From the NCBI RefSeq assembly GCF_020216025.1, contig NZ_JAIWNC010000012.1, forward strand, positions 208,846-272,845: 64,000 bases of DNA, in the 5' to 3' direction. The position numbers and the translations under genes were made by a program. The stretch is from Jidongwangia harbinensis (GTDB lineage: Bacteria > Actinomycetota > Actinomycetes > Mycobacteriales > Micromonosporaceae). Every line of letters begins with the position of its first letter. The first letter of the stretch is position 1. A model generated the notes under the pieces. That model saw only the letters and a list, made by a program, of their open reading frames with translations, searched no databases and was not told the DNA's origin. Positions 1 to 7,887 of this stretch are shown here, in pieces.

Positions 1-496
1 ACACCCAGAGCGGCCAGCCCAGCAGCGCGTCCAGGATCAGCGCGAGCGCGTACAGGTTCACGCCGGCGATGAGCACCTGGGCGATGGCGAACGTGATCGC
101 GTTGAGCAGGTGGGTCGGGCGGTTGAACCGGAGCCGGAGGAACTCGGGGACGCTGCGCACCTTGGAGCCGTAGTAGAACGGCATCATCACGATGCCGAGG
201 AACACCATGGCCGGCACCGCGCCGATCCAGTAGTAGTGCAGCGTCATCAGGCCGTACTGGGCGCCGTTGGCCGCCATGCCGATGATCTCGAGGGCGCCCA
301 GGTTGGCCGAGACGAACGCCAGGCCGGTGACCCAGGCGGGCATCGACCGTCCGGAGAGGAAGAAGTCGGCGCTGGTCTTGATGGCCCTGCGGGCGGCGAA
401 CCCGACGCCCAGGACGGTCGCGAAATAGATCACCAGGATCAGATAGTCGAATACGTCAAGATCGAGCCGAAGCCCCTCCGCCGCCACAATCTCCAC
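1..496 (-). CDS. Sodium:solute symporter, N-terminal part (cut by window edge)
   Basis: A GTG start at 496 follows a GGAGGTGG ribosome binding site, and 165 codons are open to the window edge. The protein starts with a hydrophobic helix (about residues 17-34), a basic turn, and then FFLSGRSMPAW near residue 46. That segment is typical of the sodium:solute symporter (SSS) family first helices, as in SglT and PutP. Further helices follow with ANLGALEI and FYYGSKVRSVPEFL. SSS proteins couple sodium entry to uptake of sugars, amino acids or other small solutes across the cytoplasmic membrane. The substrate cannot be told from this fragment. It lies 66 bp downstream of the HAD gene on the same strand and may share its transcript. 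Only about a third of a usual 500-residue protein is visible. Confidence 0.85.
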   Translation of the reverse strand, partial: MEIVAAEGLRLDLDVFDYLILVIYFATVLGVGFAARRAIKTSADFFLSGRSMPAWVTGLAFVSANLGALEIIGMAANGAQYGLMTLHYYWIGAVPAMVFLGIVMMPFYYGSKVRSVPEFLRLRFNRPTHLLNAITFAIAQVLIAGVNLYALALILDALLGWPLWV

Positions 497-562
497 GGGC
501 CACCTCCAAGACCGGGTCGGCCGCGGTGTACCCGTAGTGAAGATCTTTCACACCTGAATGTG

Positions 563-1222
563 CTAACGCAGCCCGCCGATCGCCGCCACGGTCAGGTCGG
601 CCAGCGAGTCGACCACAAGGTCGGCCTGGGCGAGCGCGTCCGGCGCCGGCGGGTACACGCCGTGCGGGACGCACACCACGGCCAGCCCGGCCGCCGCCGC
701 GGAGCGCAGGCCGTTGCTGGAGTCCTCCACCGCGGCACACGCCTCCGGCGCGAGTCCGAGCTTCTCCACGGCGGCCAGGTACACGTCCGGCGCCGGCTTG
801 CCCCGCGGCACCTCCTCGGTGGAGAGCGTCACCCGGAACACCTCGGCCAGGCCGGCCGTCGCGAGCACCTGGTCGATGAGGATCCGGGCCGACGAACTGG
901 CCAGCGCCACCGGGTAGTTCGCGGCGATCCGGCGTACCGCCTCGACCGAGCCGGGGATCAGCGGCAACGCCTCCCGGTAGCGTTCGGCCATCCGGCCCAG
1001 CACGTCGGCGGCGACCCGTTCCGGGGTGCCACCGACGCCCACCTCGTCGCTCAGGTGCCGGGCCCACTCCGGGGTGCTCATGCCCATCATCCGCTGCTGG
1101 CTGTCGGGCAGGAACTCGCGGCCGTGCTCCGCCACGTACCCCCGGCGCACGTCCTCCCAGACACTTTCGGTGTCGATGATGACGCCGTCGAGGTCGAAGA
1201 CGACGGCCCGGATCCGGCTCAC
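563..1222 (-). CDS. HAD-superfamily phosphatase / phosphomutase-like hydrolase
   Basis: The 219-residue protein carries the HAD motifs in order: FDLDGVIIDTE (nucleophile Asp and acid/base Asp, about residues 9-19), ASSS (motif II, near residue 107), KPAPDVY (motif III lysine, near residue 142) and EDSSNG (motif IV acidic residues). A helical cap lies between motifs I and II. This is the beta-phosphoglucomutase / phosphoglycolate phosphatase-like subfamily (IA), acting on small cytoplasmic phosphate esters; the substrate is not evident. The GTG start at 1222 overlaps the stop of the upstream LLM gene by 4 bp (GTGA), so the two are very probably translationally coupled. Confidence 0.9.
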   Translation of the reverse strand: MSRIRAVVFDLDGVIIDTESVWEDVRRGYVAEHGREFLPDSQQRMMGMSTPEWARHLSDEVGVGGTPERVAADVLGRMAERYREALPLIPGSVEAVRRIAANYPVALASSSARILIDQVLATAGLAEVFRVTLSTEEVPRGKPAPDVYLAAVEKLGLAPEACAAVEDSSNGLRSAAAAGLAVVCVPHGVYPPAPDALAQADLVVDSLADLTVAAIGGLR

Positions 1223-2091
1223 AGGTTCTCCACCGCCGGGATGATCTCGTCGCGGAACAGGTCGAACTGGCTCATCTTCCACGAGTGCCGCAGGCTGCCG
1301 TGGGCGACCGTGAACCCGGCCTCGGCGAGGCGCCGGAGGTCCTCGATGACCGCGCCCACGCGCTCGCCGTTCTCGCCCAGGTCGAAGGCGTACATCACGG
1401 TCTTCTCGATCTCGTCGAAGTCCCGCCCGACGTCCGCGCAGTGCTGCCGGAGCACGTCGAACTTGCGCACCACGTCCACGCCGCCGAACAGGTTGCAGGC
1501 GTCGGCGTACTGGGCGACCAGCCGCAGCGTCTTCTTCTCCCCGCCGCCGCCGATCAGGATGGGCGGGCGCGGCCGGCTCAGCGGTGCCGGCGAGTTGAGC
1601 GGCCGGTCCAGCCGGTAGTGCCGGCCCTGGAACGGCGTCTCGTCGCCGTCGAACATCTGCCGGCAGATCCGCAGCGCCTCCTCGAGCCGCTCGAAACGTT
1701 CCGCGGTGGGCGGGAAGAGCAGGCCCAGACCGCGCGACTCGTCGTCGTTCCAGGCCGCGCCGATGCCGAGCATGGCCCGGCCCCCACTGAGGACGTCCAG
1801 CGTGGTGACCGCCTTGGCGAGCAGTCCGGGTTCGCGGTAGACGACGCCGGTCACCATCGTGAGAAGCTTCGCCCGCCGGGTGTGTGCGGCGAGAAAACCG
1901 AGGGTGGTGTACGCCTCGAGCATCTCGTGTTCCGGCGGGCCGAACGCGCTGATCTGCCACAGGTGGTCCATGACGCTGATCCGGTCGAAACCGGTCTCGT
2001 CGGCCGCCGAGGCGATGTCGGCGAGCACAGGGGCCAGCCGGGCCGGTCCGTCGGGCCAGGTGAAGTCGGAGATGTGCAGACCAAGTTTCAC
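1219..2091 (-). CDS. LLM-class F420-dependent oxidoreductase
   Basis: A 290-residue luciferase-like monooxygenase (TIM-barrel) protein. It opens with MKLGLHISDFTW, then has a VMDHLWQ segment and LLTMVTGVVYREPGLLAKAVTTLD, the strand-helix pattern typical of actinobacterial F420H2-dependent LLM enzymes (TIGR03560-like). RPPILIGGGGEKKTLRLVA is the phosphate-binding region seen in the family. It likely uses the deazaflavin F420 for a hydride transfer; the substrate is unknown. The GTG start is chosen because TAGGGT lies 6 nt upstream and there is no Shine-Dalgarno sequence, so the mRNA is probably leaderless. It heads a tight unit with the HAD gene. It is one of three LLM genes in the window. Confidence 0.88.
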   Translation of the reverse strand: MKLGLHISDFTWPDGPARLAPVLADIASAADETGFDRISVMDHLWQISAFGPPEHEMLEAYTTLGFLAAHTRRAKLLTMVTGVVYREPGLLAKAVTTLDVLSGGRAMLGIGAAWNDDESRGLGLLFPPTAERFERLEEALRICRQMFDGDETPFQGRHYRLDRPLNSPAPLSRPRPPILIGGGGEKKTLRLVAQYADACNLFGGVDVVRKFDVLRQHCADVGRDFDEIEKTVMYAFDLGENGERVGAVIEDLRRLAEAGFTVAHGSLRHSWKMSQFDLFRDEIIPAVENL

Positions 2092-2097
2092 AGGGGA

Positions 2098-2103
2098 ACC
2101 CTA
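2098..2103 (-). promoter_or_regulatory. -10 element of a leaderless promoter (LLM gene)
   Basis: TAGGGT on the minus strand, followed after 6 nt by the GTG start at 2091. No ribosome binding site lies between them. This spacing puts the transcription start at the start codon, the usual arrangement for leaderless mRNAs in actinobacteria. No clear -35 box was seen. Confidence 0.5.
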
Positions 2104-2439
2104 ACTCCGCCGCCGGTCATACCAACAGCGACCTTGAGATGTACGGAGGGTGACGAGAGGACGCGCCCGTGGTGCCGCCGCCGGCCGCCGACCGGTTTAC
2201 CCCAAGATCACCGCACTCCTCCCCGCGTGCCGTAACTGAGAGTGATGTCGCTCTCGGCCGTAACGGCCCCCGCCCGACCGGCCGACACCACCTCCAGCAG
2301 CACAAGTACGGGGTAGCCGGACGGTGCCACCCGGCCACCGTTTCGGTGAGTTGACTCTCGGTAATCGGTTGCTAGGTTGAGAGCGGCCCCCGACCGCCAG
2401 CGGGGACCACCCGCATCGCAACCGTCGAGGAGCACCGCC
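2104..2439. other. Non-coding divergent region between the LLM and glycosyltransferase genes
   Basis: About 340 bp between two divergent genes. It contains short inverted repeats (GGCCGT-A-ACGGCC near 2256-2268) and a sigma-70-like promoter towards the glycosyltransferase at 2351-2378. No coding potential, tRNA or recognisable riboswitch was seen. Confidence 0.5.
2351..2378 (+). promoter_or_regulatory. Predicted sigma-70 promoter of the glycosyltransferase gene
   Basis: TTGACT (2351-2356) and TAGGTT (2373-2378) are separated by 16 bp. They match the principal sigma factor consensus of actinobacteria. The start codon of the glycosyltransferase is 61 bp downstream and has a GAGGAG ribosome binding site, so this transcript would carry a leader. 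Confidence 0.6.
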
Positions 2440-3882
2440 ATGCCTCCTTCGCCGCCCGCCCCGGCATCCGGAACCGCCGGCCAACCGTCACCCTCGGTGA
2501 GCGTCGTCCTCGCGCCCCGAAACGAACCGCACGATCTGCCCCGGGTCCTGGCCGGGCTGCCGCCGGTGCACGAGGTGATCGTCGTGGACGACGGCACGGT
2601 CTCCGGGTACGGACCCGGCGTACGCGTGCTGCCACCCGCCCGTGGCGGCCCCGGTCACGCCCTGGCCCGCGGATTCGCCGCGAGTACCGGCGACGTCGTG
2701 GTCACCCTGGCGGCCGACGGCAGCGCCGACCCGGGCGAGCTGCCCCGGTTCGTCGAGGCGCTGCGGGCCGGCGCGGACGTGGTACACGGATCGCGATACC
2801 GGCCCGGCGGCGGCGACCTCGTCGGCGGCCGGCTGGACCGGTTCCTCAACGCGCTGCTGTGCCGGCTGGTCAACCTCCTGTTCGGCGCCCGGTTCACCGA
2901 CGTCGGATCGGGCTACCACGCCTACTGGCGGGCCGTCCTGCCGGTGCTCGACCTGCCGGCCGTAGACCTGCCGGACCGGCGCCGCGGAACACCCGCGTGG
3001 GGCGACGGGCCGGAGATCGACCCGTTGCTGGCCGTCCGGGCGGCGGCGCAGGGCCTGCGGGTGGTCGAGGTGTCCAGCGTCGGCTATCCGCGCCGGTCCG
3101 GCCCGCAGCCCGCGCGCCGGCCCGCCCTGCGGGCGCTGCGCACCGTGCTCCGCGAATGGCGGCGCCACCGGTCCGGCCCCCCGGTCCCGGCGCGCCTCGG
3201 GCCGGACCGCCGGGAGACGACCGGATCCCGGTACGCGAACCCGTCCGGCGCCGCGTCCCGCTTCCCCACGAATCCCGCCCCGGCAACCGGCGGCAGCCTG
3301 TACGACACGCTCACCGGCATCGGTTACGACCGCAGCGCCGCCCGCCAGGAGACCACCGGCGGCGTCCGGTACCCGACGTCCCCGCGACGCTCCACCCGCG
3401 ACGGAACACCGGCCGGCCGGCACGCCGCACCGGGCGACCCGGCCGTGCACCGGCTCGATCCGGGCGACTCCGGCGTGCACCACCTGCACCCGGCCGCCTC
3501 GGGCCCCCACCACCTGTACTCGGCCAGCTCCGGCCCGCACCAGGCCGATCCCGCCGACTCCGGCGTGCACCGGCTCGAGCCGGACGACTCCGGCGTGCAC
3601 CAGCTCGAGCCGGACGACCGCCGGCGCCGGGCCGGGGCGGTCTACGGCACCGGTGTACCGGAGATCGGCGGCCGGCGGCGGCGGTTCGAGCCGGACGACC
3701 GGCTGCTGAACCCCGCGCCCCCGCGCGAGGTCGGCGGCGGCCGGCGCCGGCTGGAGTACCGGGAACGGCATCCCGGACGGCCGGAACTCACCGTCATCCC
3801 GGGCGACGGCGGTGAGCCCGGGACGGCACCGGACCGGACCACCCACCTGCGCGCCCTGCCCGGTGACCGGCACCGCCGATGA
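2440..3882 (+). CDS. Family 2 glycosyltransferase with a long repetitive C-terminal tail
   Basis: The first 230 residues or so form a GT2 (GT-A fold) domain: SVSVVLAPRNE, VIVVDDGT (nucleotide-binding acidic pair near residues 50-51), a central LAADGSADP segment, and GSRYRPGGGDLVGGRLDRFLN, as in dolichyl-phosphate-mannose-synthase-like enzymes. It probably transfers a sugar from a nucleotide donor to a lipid or polymer acceptor. The remaining 250 residues are Pro/Arg/Asp-rich, predicted disordered, and contain near-repeats of DSGVHRLEPD between about residues 340 and 390. No membrane helix is evident. The ATG at 2440 is preceded by GAGGAG. Its stop overlaps the next gene's ATG by 4 bp (ATGA). 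The length of 480 residues is mostly due to the tail. Confidence 0.85.
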   Translation: MPPSPPAPASGTAGQPSPSVSVVLAPRNEPHDLPRVLAGLPPVHEVIVVDDGTVSGYGPGVRVLPPARGGPGHALARGFAASTGDVVVTLAADGSADPGELPRFVEALRAGADVVHGSRYRPGGGDLVGGRLDRFLNALLCRLVNLLFGARFTDVGSGYHAYWRAVLPVLDLPAVDLPDRRRGTPAWGDGPEIDPLLAVRAAAQGLRVVEVSSVGYPRRSGPQPARRPALRALRTVLREWRRHRSGPPVPARLGPDRRETTGSRYANPSGAASRFPTNPAPATGGSLYDTLTGIGYDRSAARQETTGGVRYPTSPRRSTRDGTPAGRHAAPGDPAVHRLDPGDSGVHHLHPAASGPHHLYSASSGPHQADPADSGVHRLEPDDSGVHQLEPDDRRRRAGAVYGTGVPEIGGRRRRFEPDDRLLNPAPPREVGGGRRRLEYRERHPGRPELTVIPGDGGEPGTAPDRTTHLRALPGDRHRR

Positions 3883-4382
3883 GCCGGTCGACGAACCCCG
3901 GGCCGCCGGATCCGCGCACCCTGCTGCAGGCCCGTTCCGGTGACCGGCCGTGGCCCGGCGAACCGGCCTGGCACCGTCGCGGCGGGCGCCCCCCGGCGGC
4001 GGACCCGGTGGCCAACGTGCCGCGGCCGCGGGACCCGGTGGCCAACGTGCCGCGGCCCCGGGACCCGGTGCACCCCACCGCCGTCCCGCCCGCGCCGGAG
4101 CCGGCCGCCGAGCCGCGCGAGCCGACGCTGGTGCTCGAGGTGGATCTGCGCGAGCCGCTGCCGGACATCGCCGGCGGCGCCGTCACCCGGGTCTGGATGC
4201 TGCTCCGGGTCGGCGGTGTGGCGGTCGGCGAGCTGCTGCTCGGCGTACCCGAGAACGGTCTTCGGGGTGCCGACATCGGCGTCGCGATCGCGGCGCGGAT
4301 CGGGGCGCAGCGACGCGGGGCCCCGATGTCCAGCGACGCTCAGCCGCGGTCGCGCAGGCGGGGCAACACCTCGTCGCTGTAG
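3879..4382 (+). CDS. Orphan glycosyltransferase-associated domain (possibly truncated)
   Basis: A 167-residue product, translationally coupled to the glycosyltransferase through an ATGA overlap. After a Pro/Arg-rich leader, residues 80-140 (LVLEVDLREPLPDIAGG, then WMLLRVGGVAVGELLLGVPE) look like the short beta-domain found at the N-terminus of many actinobacterial GT2 proteins. No catalytic domain follows: the frame runs out at 4382, 43 bp inside the 3' end of convergent fgd. It may therefore be a remnant of a larger enzyme or a small partner of the upstream one. The leader contains an exact 30-bp tandem duplication. Confidence 0.6.
   Translation: MSRSTNPGPPDPRTLLQARSGDRPWPGEPAWHRRGGRPPAADPVANVPRPRDPVANVPRPRDPVHPTAVPPAPEPAAEPREPTLVLEVDLREPLPDIAGGAVTRVWMLLRVGGVAVGELLLGVPENGLRGADIGVAIAARIGAQRRGAPMSSDAQPRSRRRGNTSSL
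4001..4070 (+). repeat. 30-bp in-frame tandem repeat (2.3 copies)
   Basis: The unit beginning GGACCCGGTGGCCAACGTGC starts at 4001 and 4031, with a third partial copy from 4061. The two full copies differ at one base. It encodes a repeated DPVANVPRPR decapeptide and keeps the reading frame. Confidence 0.85.
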
Positions 4383-5338
4383 AGCCGCAGGAACCGGTCC
4401 TGGTCCGGGCCCGGCGCGTGGAACACCAGGTGCTTGAACCCCATGTCGAGATACTCGGCGACCTTGGCGGCGTGCTCGGCCGGGTCGGACGAGACGATCC
4501 ACCGGGTCGCGGTCCGCTCGACCGGCAGGGCGTCGGCCCGGCGCTGCATCTCCACCGGGTCCTCCACGCCGGTCTTCTCCTCCGGCGACAGCGCCAGCGC
4601 ACCCCAGTACCGGGTGTCGTTGCGGGCCTTCTCCAGGTCCGGATCGAACGACACCTTGACCTCGATCAGCAGGTCCAGGTCGTCGACCGTGCGGTCCGCC
4701 TTGCCGGCCCCCTCGGCGACGGCCGGCAGGAGCGTGTCGGTGTACAGCTCGTGACCCTTGCCGCTGGTGGTGATGAAGCCGTCCGCGACGCGGCCGGCCA
4801 GACGGGTGGCGGCCGGGCCGGACGCGCCGATGTACAGCGGCACCGGCCGTTCCGGCTTGTCGTACACGGTGGCGTGCTCGGTGCGGTAGTAGGTGCCCTC
4901 GAAGCTGACCCGCTCCTCGGTCCACAACCGCTTGATCAGCGTCACCGCCTCCTTGAGGCGGGCGAAGCGTTCCTTGCCGTCCGGCCAGACCGTGCCCAGC
5001 GGGACCTCGTTGAGCGACTCCCCCGACCCGACGCCGAGCACCACCCGGCCGGGCGCCAGGCAGCCGAGGGTGGCGAACGCCTGCGCCACGACGGCCGGGT
5101 GGTAGCGGAACGTCGGGGTGAGCACGCTGGTGCCGATCAGCACCCGTTCGGTACGGGCGGCGAGCGCACCCAGCCAGGGCAGCGCCGCCGGGGCGTGGCC
5201 ACCGTCGTGCCGCCACGGCTGCAGGTGGTCGCTGACGAAGACCGAGTCGAAGCCGAGCCGTTCCGCCTGGACGCCGTAGCCGAGCAGTTCCGCGGGCGGG
5301 AACTGTTCCGCCGATGCCTTATACCCGAACCGAATCAT
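4340..5338 (-). CDS. fgd: F420-dependent glucose-6-phosphate dehydrogenase
   Basis: The 332-residue protein matches mycobacterial Fgd1 block by block: LGYKASAEQF-type start (here FGYKASAEQFPP), VSDHLQPWRHDGGHAP, LIGTSVLTPTFRYHPAVVAQAFAT, GVGSGESLNE, ERFARLKE, TSGKGHELYT and LVFHAPGPDQDRFL. The family oxidises glucose-6-phosphate to 6-phosphogluconolactone in the cytoplasm while reducing F420 to F420H2, and so supplies reductant to F420-dependent enzymes such as the other LLM proteins here. The Asp-His (SDH) and Trp (PW) of the F420 pocket are present. The ATG at 5338 is probably leaderless: TAGAGT lies 7 nt upstream and overlaps the stop codon of the sigma-fusion gene. The length is normal for the family. 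Confidence 0.95.
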   Translation of the reverse strand: MIRFGYKASAEQFPPAELLGYGVQAERLGFDSVFVSDHLQPWRHDGGHAPAALPWLGALAARTERVLIGTSVLTPTFRYHPAVVAQAFATLGCLAPGRVVLGVGSGESLNEVPLGTVWPDGKERFARLKEAVTLIKRLWTEERVSFEGTYYRTEHATVYDKPERPVPLYIGASGPAATRLAGRVADGFITTSGKGHELYTDTLLPAVAEGAGKADRTVDDLDLLIEVKVSFDPDLEKARNDTRYWGALALSPEEKTGVEDPVEMQRRADALPVERTATRWIVSSDPAEHAAKVAEYLDMGFKHLVFHAPGPDQDRFLRLYSDEVLPRLRDRG

Positions 5339-5345
5339 GGATCCG

Positions 5346-5351
5346 ACTCTA
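5346..5351 (-). promoter_or_regulatory. -10 element of leaderless fgd promoter, overlapping an upstream stop codon
   Basis: TAGAGT on the minus strand, 7 nt before the fgd ATG. Its first three bases are the TAG stop codon of the upstream ECF-fusion gene. fgd could thus be expressed independently of that gene although only 10 bp separate them. Confidence 0.5.
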
Positions 5352-7196
5352 GCCCGCGGCGCGGTACGCCCGGCCGGCCTGCGTCGGGGTGGAGCCGTCC
5401 CGGTACAGCCCGAACTGCACGCTGTCGCCGACCGCCGGCAGGCCGAACCAGGCGTACCGCTCGACGTAGGAACGGCGTTCCATCCCCTTGGTGGAGCCGG
5501 CGATGAACGCGGCCGCCTGGGCGCCGGTCGGGTACTTCGGGGAGCCGGTGAAGTTCATCAGGCCGTACTCGGTCACCCAGATCGGCAGGCCGTACCGGTC
5601 GTGCACGGCGTCGACGTAGGAGAGGAACTGCCCGACCGCGGCGGCGCTGAAGTCGGAGCCGTACCAGTGCAGTGTGATGAAGTCGACCCGCAGGTCGTTG
5701 CGTTTCGCGCCGGCCATGAAGCGGTCCAGCCAGCCGCCGTCGGTGTCCCCGCCGAACGCCACCGCCGGGCTGCCCAGCCGCATGCCGGTGGCCTCCAGCC
5801 GGGGCCAGAGTTCCAGCGCGCGCTCCACCGTCATGTCGGCCTGGCCGTCCATGTCCGGCTCGTTGAAGCCGAGCAGGACCTCGCCTTCCCGCTTCGCCTT
5901 GGCCAGGGTGCCGTCCACCGCGTTGTCCGCGCCCCAGACCATCGGGACGAACTCGACCCCGGACGGGCCGGGCATGTCGTCGTCGGCCGGTGACCAGTTG
6001 TAGTACCAGCCGGCGCCGACGTCGTCGAGCGCGGCCTTGACGCCGGCGAACTGCCAGACGCCGACCCCCTTCTTCACCGAGGTACGCGCGGCCGGTGCCG
6101 CCGCCTTCGGCCGGGGCTTGCGGGTGGTCCGGCTCGGCGTGGCGCTGGGCGAGGGCTTGGCGGACGTCGCGACCGGTGCCGGCGCCGGGCGGCTGAGCCG
6201 CGGGGCGGGTGCACCGGTGGACAGCACGGCGGCCTGGGTGACCGGCTGCGGACCGGAGTTCTGGTGGACGACCACGGCCGCGCCGCCGCCGGCCACCGCG
6301 GTGGTGGCCAGGACCGCGGTGAGTACCCGCCGGGACACGCCCACGGCCGCCTTCGCCGCGATCTTGCCGGCCAGCGCCTGGCCGGCACCGGATCCGCCGG
6401 CGGTGGCGCCGCTGCCGGCCGTCAGGCCGCCGGTCACCCCGAAGGCGTGCGGCAGCGGCACGAGGGCCATGCCGGCCAGCAGCCGTTCCGCCGCCACCAG
6501 ACCGGACCAGGCCGGTGCGCAGTGCCGGCAGTCGCGGGTGTGCCGGGCGATCCGCTTGCGCCACAGCGCGCCCGGCCGGCCGTCCCAGTCCGCGAGCATC
6601 GGCCGCAGGTCCGGGCAGGGCGGCGTGGCGGCCAGCGCGCGTACCACCGCCCGCGCGGTCTCCAGCTGGCCCTTCATCCGCTGGACCCGGACCGCCGCGT
6701 GCTGGCGGCTGACGTCCAGGGCCGTCACGATCTCGTCCCGGGTCAGCTCGCCGGACGCCTCCAGCCACCACAGCGACAGCAGTTCCCGGTTCTCCTCGTC
6801 CAGCCAGCGGGTCGCCTCGGCGGTCTCCCGCCGTTGCCCGGACAGCTCCAGCCGGGTGATGGCCAGGTCGGTGAAGTCGGCGCCGGGGTCGCGCAGGTCC
6901 TCGGGCAGCAGCACGTCCGCGGTGCCGCGCCGGGACCGGAAGCGCTCGCGGATCTGCCGCACGGTGATCGCCACCAGCCAGGACCGGAACGCGTCCGGCT
7001 CGCGCAGATCGCCGAGATTCCGCAGCACCCGCACCATCACGTCCTGCACCACGTCGTCGGTGTCGGCGTGACCGTCCAGGGCCCGGCCGACGATCGTGTA
7101 GACCAGCGGCAGGTACCCGGCGACCAGCCGGTCGACCGCGGCCGGGTCGCCGGCGCGGGCGGCGACCACCGTCGCGGTGTCGGGTTGTTGCGGCAT
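5349..7196 (-). CDS. ECF sigma factor fused to zinc finger, membrane helix and extracellular glycoside hydrolase domain
   Basis: A 615-residue multidomain protein. Residues 15-185 are an ECF sigma factor: region 2 with DTDDVVQDVMVRVLRNL, region 4 with the helix-turn-helix LTRDEIVTALDVSRQHAAVRVQRMK. Residues 219-226 hold an H-x3-C-x2-C motif (HTRDCRHC) like zinc-binding anti-sigma domains. A membrane helix lies near 290-310, followed by a Pro/Ser/Thr/Lys-rich linker (315-375). Residues 377-615 resemble the Asl1-like/GH128 glycosyl hydrolase fold, with GFNEPD (Glu446) and VTEYG (Glu543) as likely acid/base and nucleophile. Topology predicts sigma and finger inside and the carbohydrate domain outside. 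ECF groups with such C-terminal fusions are known (I recall ECF53). The ATG at 7196 has a GGAAGG site. Confidence 0.88.
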   Translation of the reverse strand: MPQQPDTATVVAARAGDPAAVDRLVAGYLPLVYTIVGRALDGHADTDDVVQDVMVRVLRNLGDLREPDAFRSWLVAITVRQIRERFRSRRGTADVLLPEDLRDPGADFTDLAITRLELSGQRRETAEATRWLDEENRELLSLWWLEASGELTRDEIVTALDVSRQHAAVRVQRMKGQLETARAVVRALAATPPCPDLRPMLADWDGRPGALWRKRIARHTRDCRHCAPAWSGLVAAERLLAGMALVPLPHAFGVTGGLTAGSGATAGGSGAGQALAGKIAAKAAVGVSRRVLTAVLATTAVAGGGAAVVVHQNSGPQPVTQAAVLSTGAPAPRLSRPAPAPVATSAKPSPSATPSRTTRKPRPKAAAPAARTSVKKGVGVWQFAGVKAALDDVGAGWYYNWSPADDDMPGPSGVEFVPMVWGADNAVDGTLAKAKREGEVLLGFNEPDMDGQADMTVERALELWPRLEATGMRLGSPAVAFGGDTDGGWLDRFMAGAKRNDLRVDFITLHWYGSDFSAAAVGQFLSYVDAVHDRYGLPIWVTEYGLMNFTGSPKYPTGAQAAAFIAGSTKGMERRSYVERYAWFGLPAVGDSVQFGLYRDGSTPTQAGRAYRAAG

Positions 7197-7400
7197 GTGC
7201 TGACCTTCCCGTGGTGCGGCTGTGCACGGCGGCCGGGTTCCGGCCGCCGCAAGGGGAGACGCGTCGGCCCCCACCCGATAACACGAATTCCGCCGCGCCA
7301 CGGATGAGCGAGGTTCGCCCCCGCTGGATTAGCGGACGCGGTGCGCGGGCACAGAGAGGACACCGTACGTCGCCGATCAATGCGAGAGGAGCTGGCACGG

Positions 7401-7796
7401 ATGCGCATGTCGGTACGGCTCAATCTGCCGCTCGAGGCCGACAGTGTGCCCACCGTGCGGCGGCTGCTGCGATGCGCACTGAACCTGCTGCACGTGGACC
7501 GGCAGTCCGGGGCCGATCTGGAGATCGCGCTGACCGAGGCGTGCGCCAACGTGGTGAAGCACGCGGCCGGGGCGGACAAGTTCGAGGTACGGCTCGACGT
7601 CGGCGAGGACCACTGCGCGATCGACGTGCTGGACAACGGGTCGGGCTTCGACGCCGCCGCGGTGCCCGCCGCCCCCGCCGCGGACAGCGACCGTGGCCGC
7701 GGGCTGTTCCTGATCAGGGCGCTCGGCGAGAACGTCCGGCTGCAGTCCACCCCGCGCAGCGGCAGCCTCATCCACTTCGAGAAGTCCTTCGCCTGA
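7401..7796 (+). CDS. RsbW-like anti-sigma / histidine-kinase-type ATPase domain protein
   Basis: A 131-residue GHKL ATPase. The N-box is LEIALTEACANVVKHA (about residues 38-53), the G1 box is IDVLDNGSGFD, and the G2 region is DRGRGLFLIRAL. This is the RsbW/SpoIIAB-like serine kinase family, which binds or phosphorylates anti-sigma-factor antagonists in partner switching. The start chosen is ATG 7401, after AGGAG. It is followed by a SpoIIE-type phosphatase, the usual opposing activity, which supports a regulatory switch role. No antagonist (STAS) or sigma gene sits beside the pair, so the controlled factor must be elsewhere. Confidence 0.87.
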   Translation: MRMSVRLNLPLEADSVPTVRRLLRCALNLLHVDRQSGADLEIALTEACANVVKHAAGADKFEVRLDVGEDHCAIDVLDNGSGFDAAAVPAAPAADSDRGRGLFLIRALGENVRLQSTPRSGSLIHFEKSFA

Positions 7797-7887
7797 CGCG
7801 GCCCTCCGGGGCGGATCCACCGGCACCGGTGGCTCTATTATTCTTGCCCCACGGCAAATATTGCGTTTCGCGTACGAGGAGTCCCCC

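Noticed and set aside
110..1618. Long plus-strand open frame over the symporter, HAD and LLM genes
   Set aside because: It is an antisense shadow: three recognisable families are read on the minus strand and the plus-strand product has no motif.
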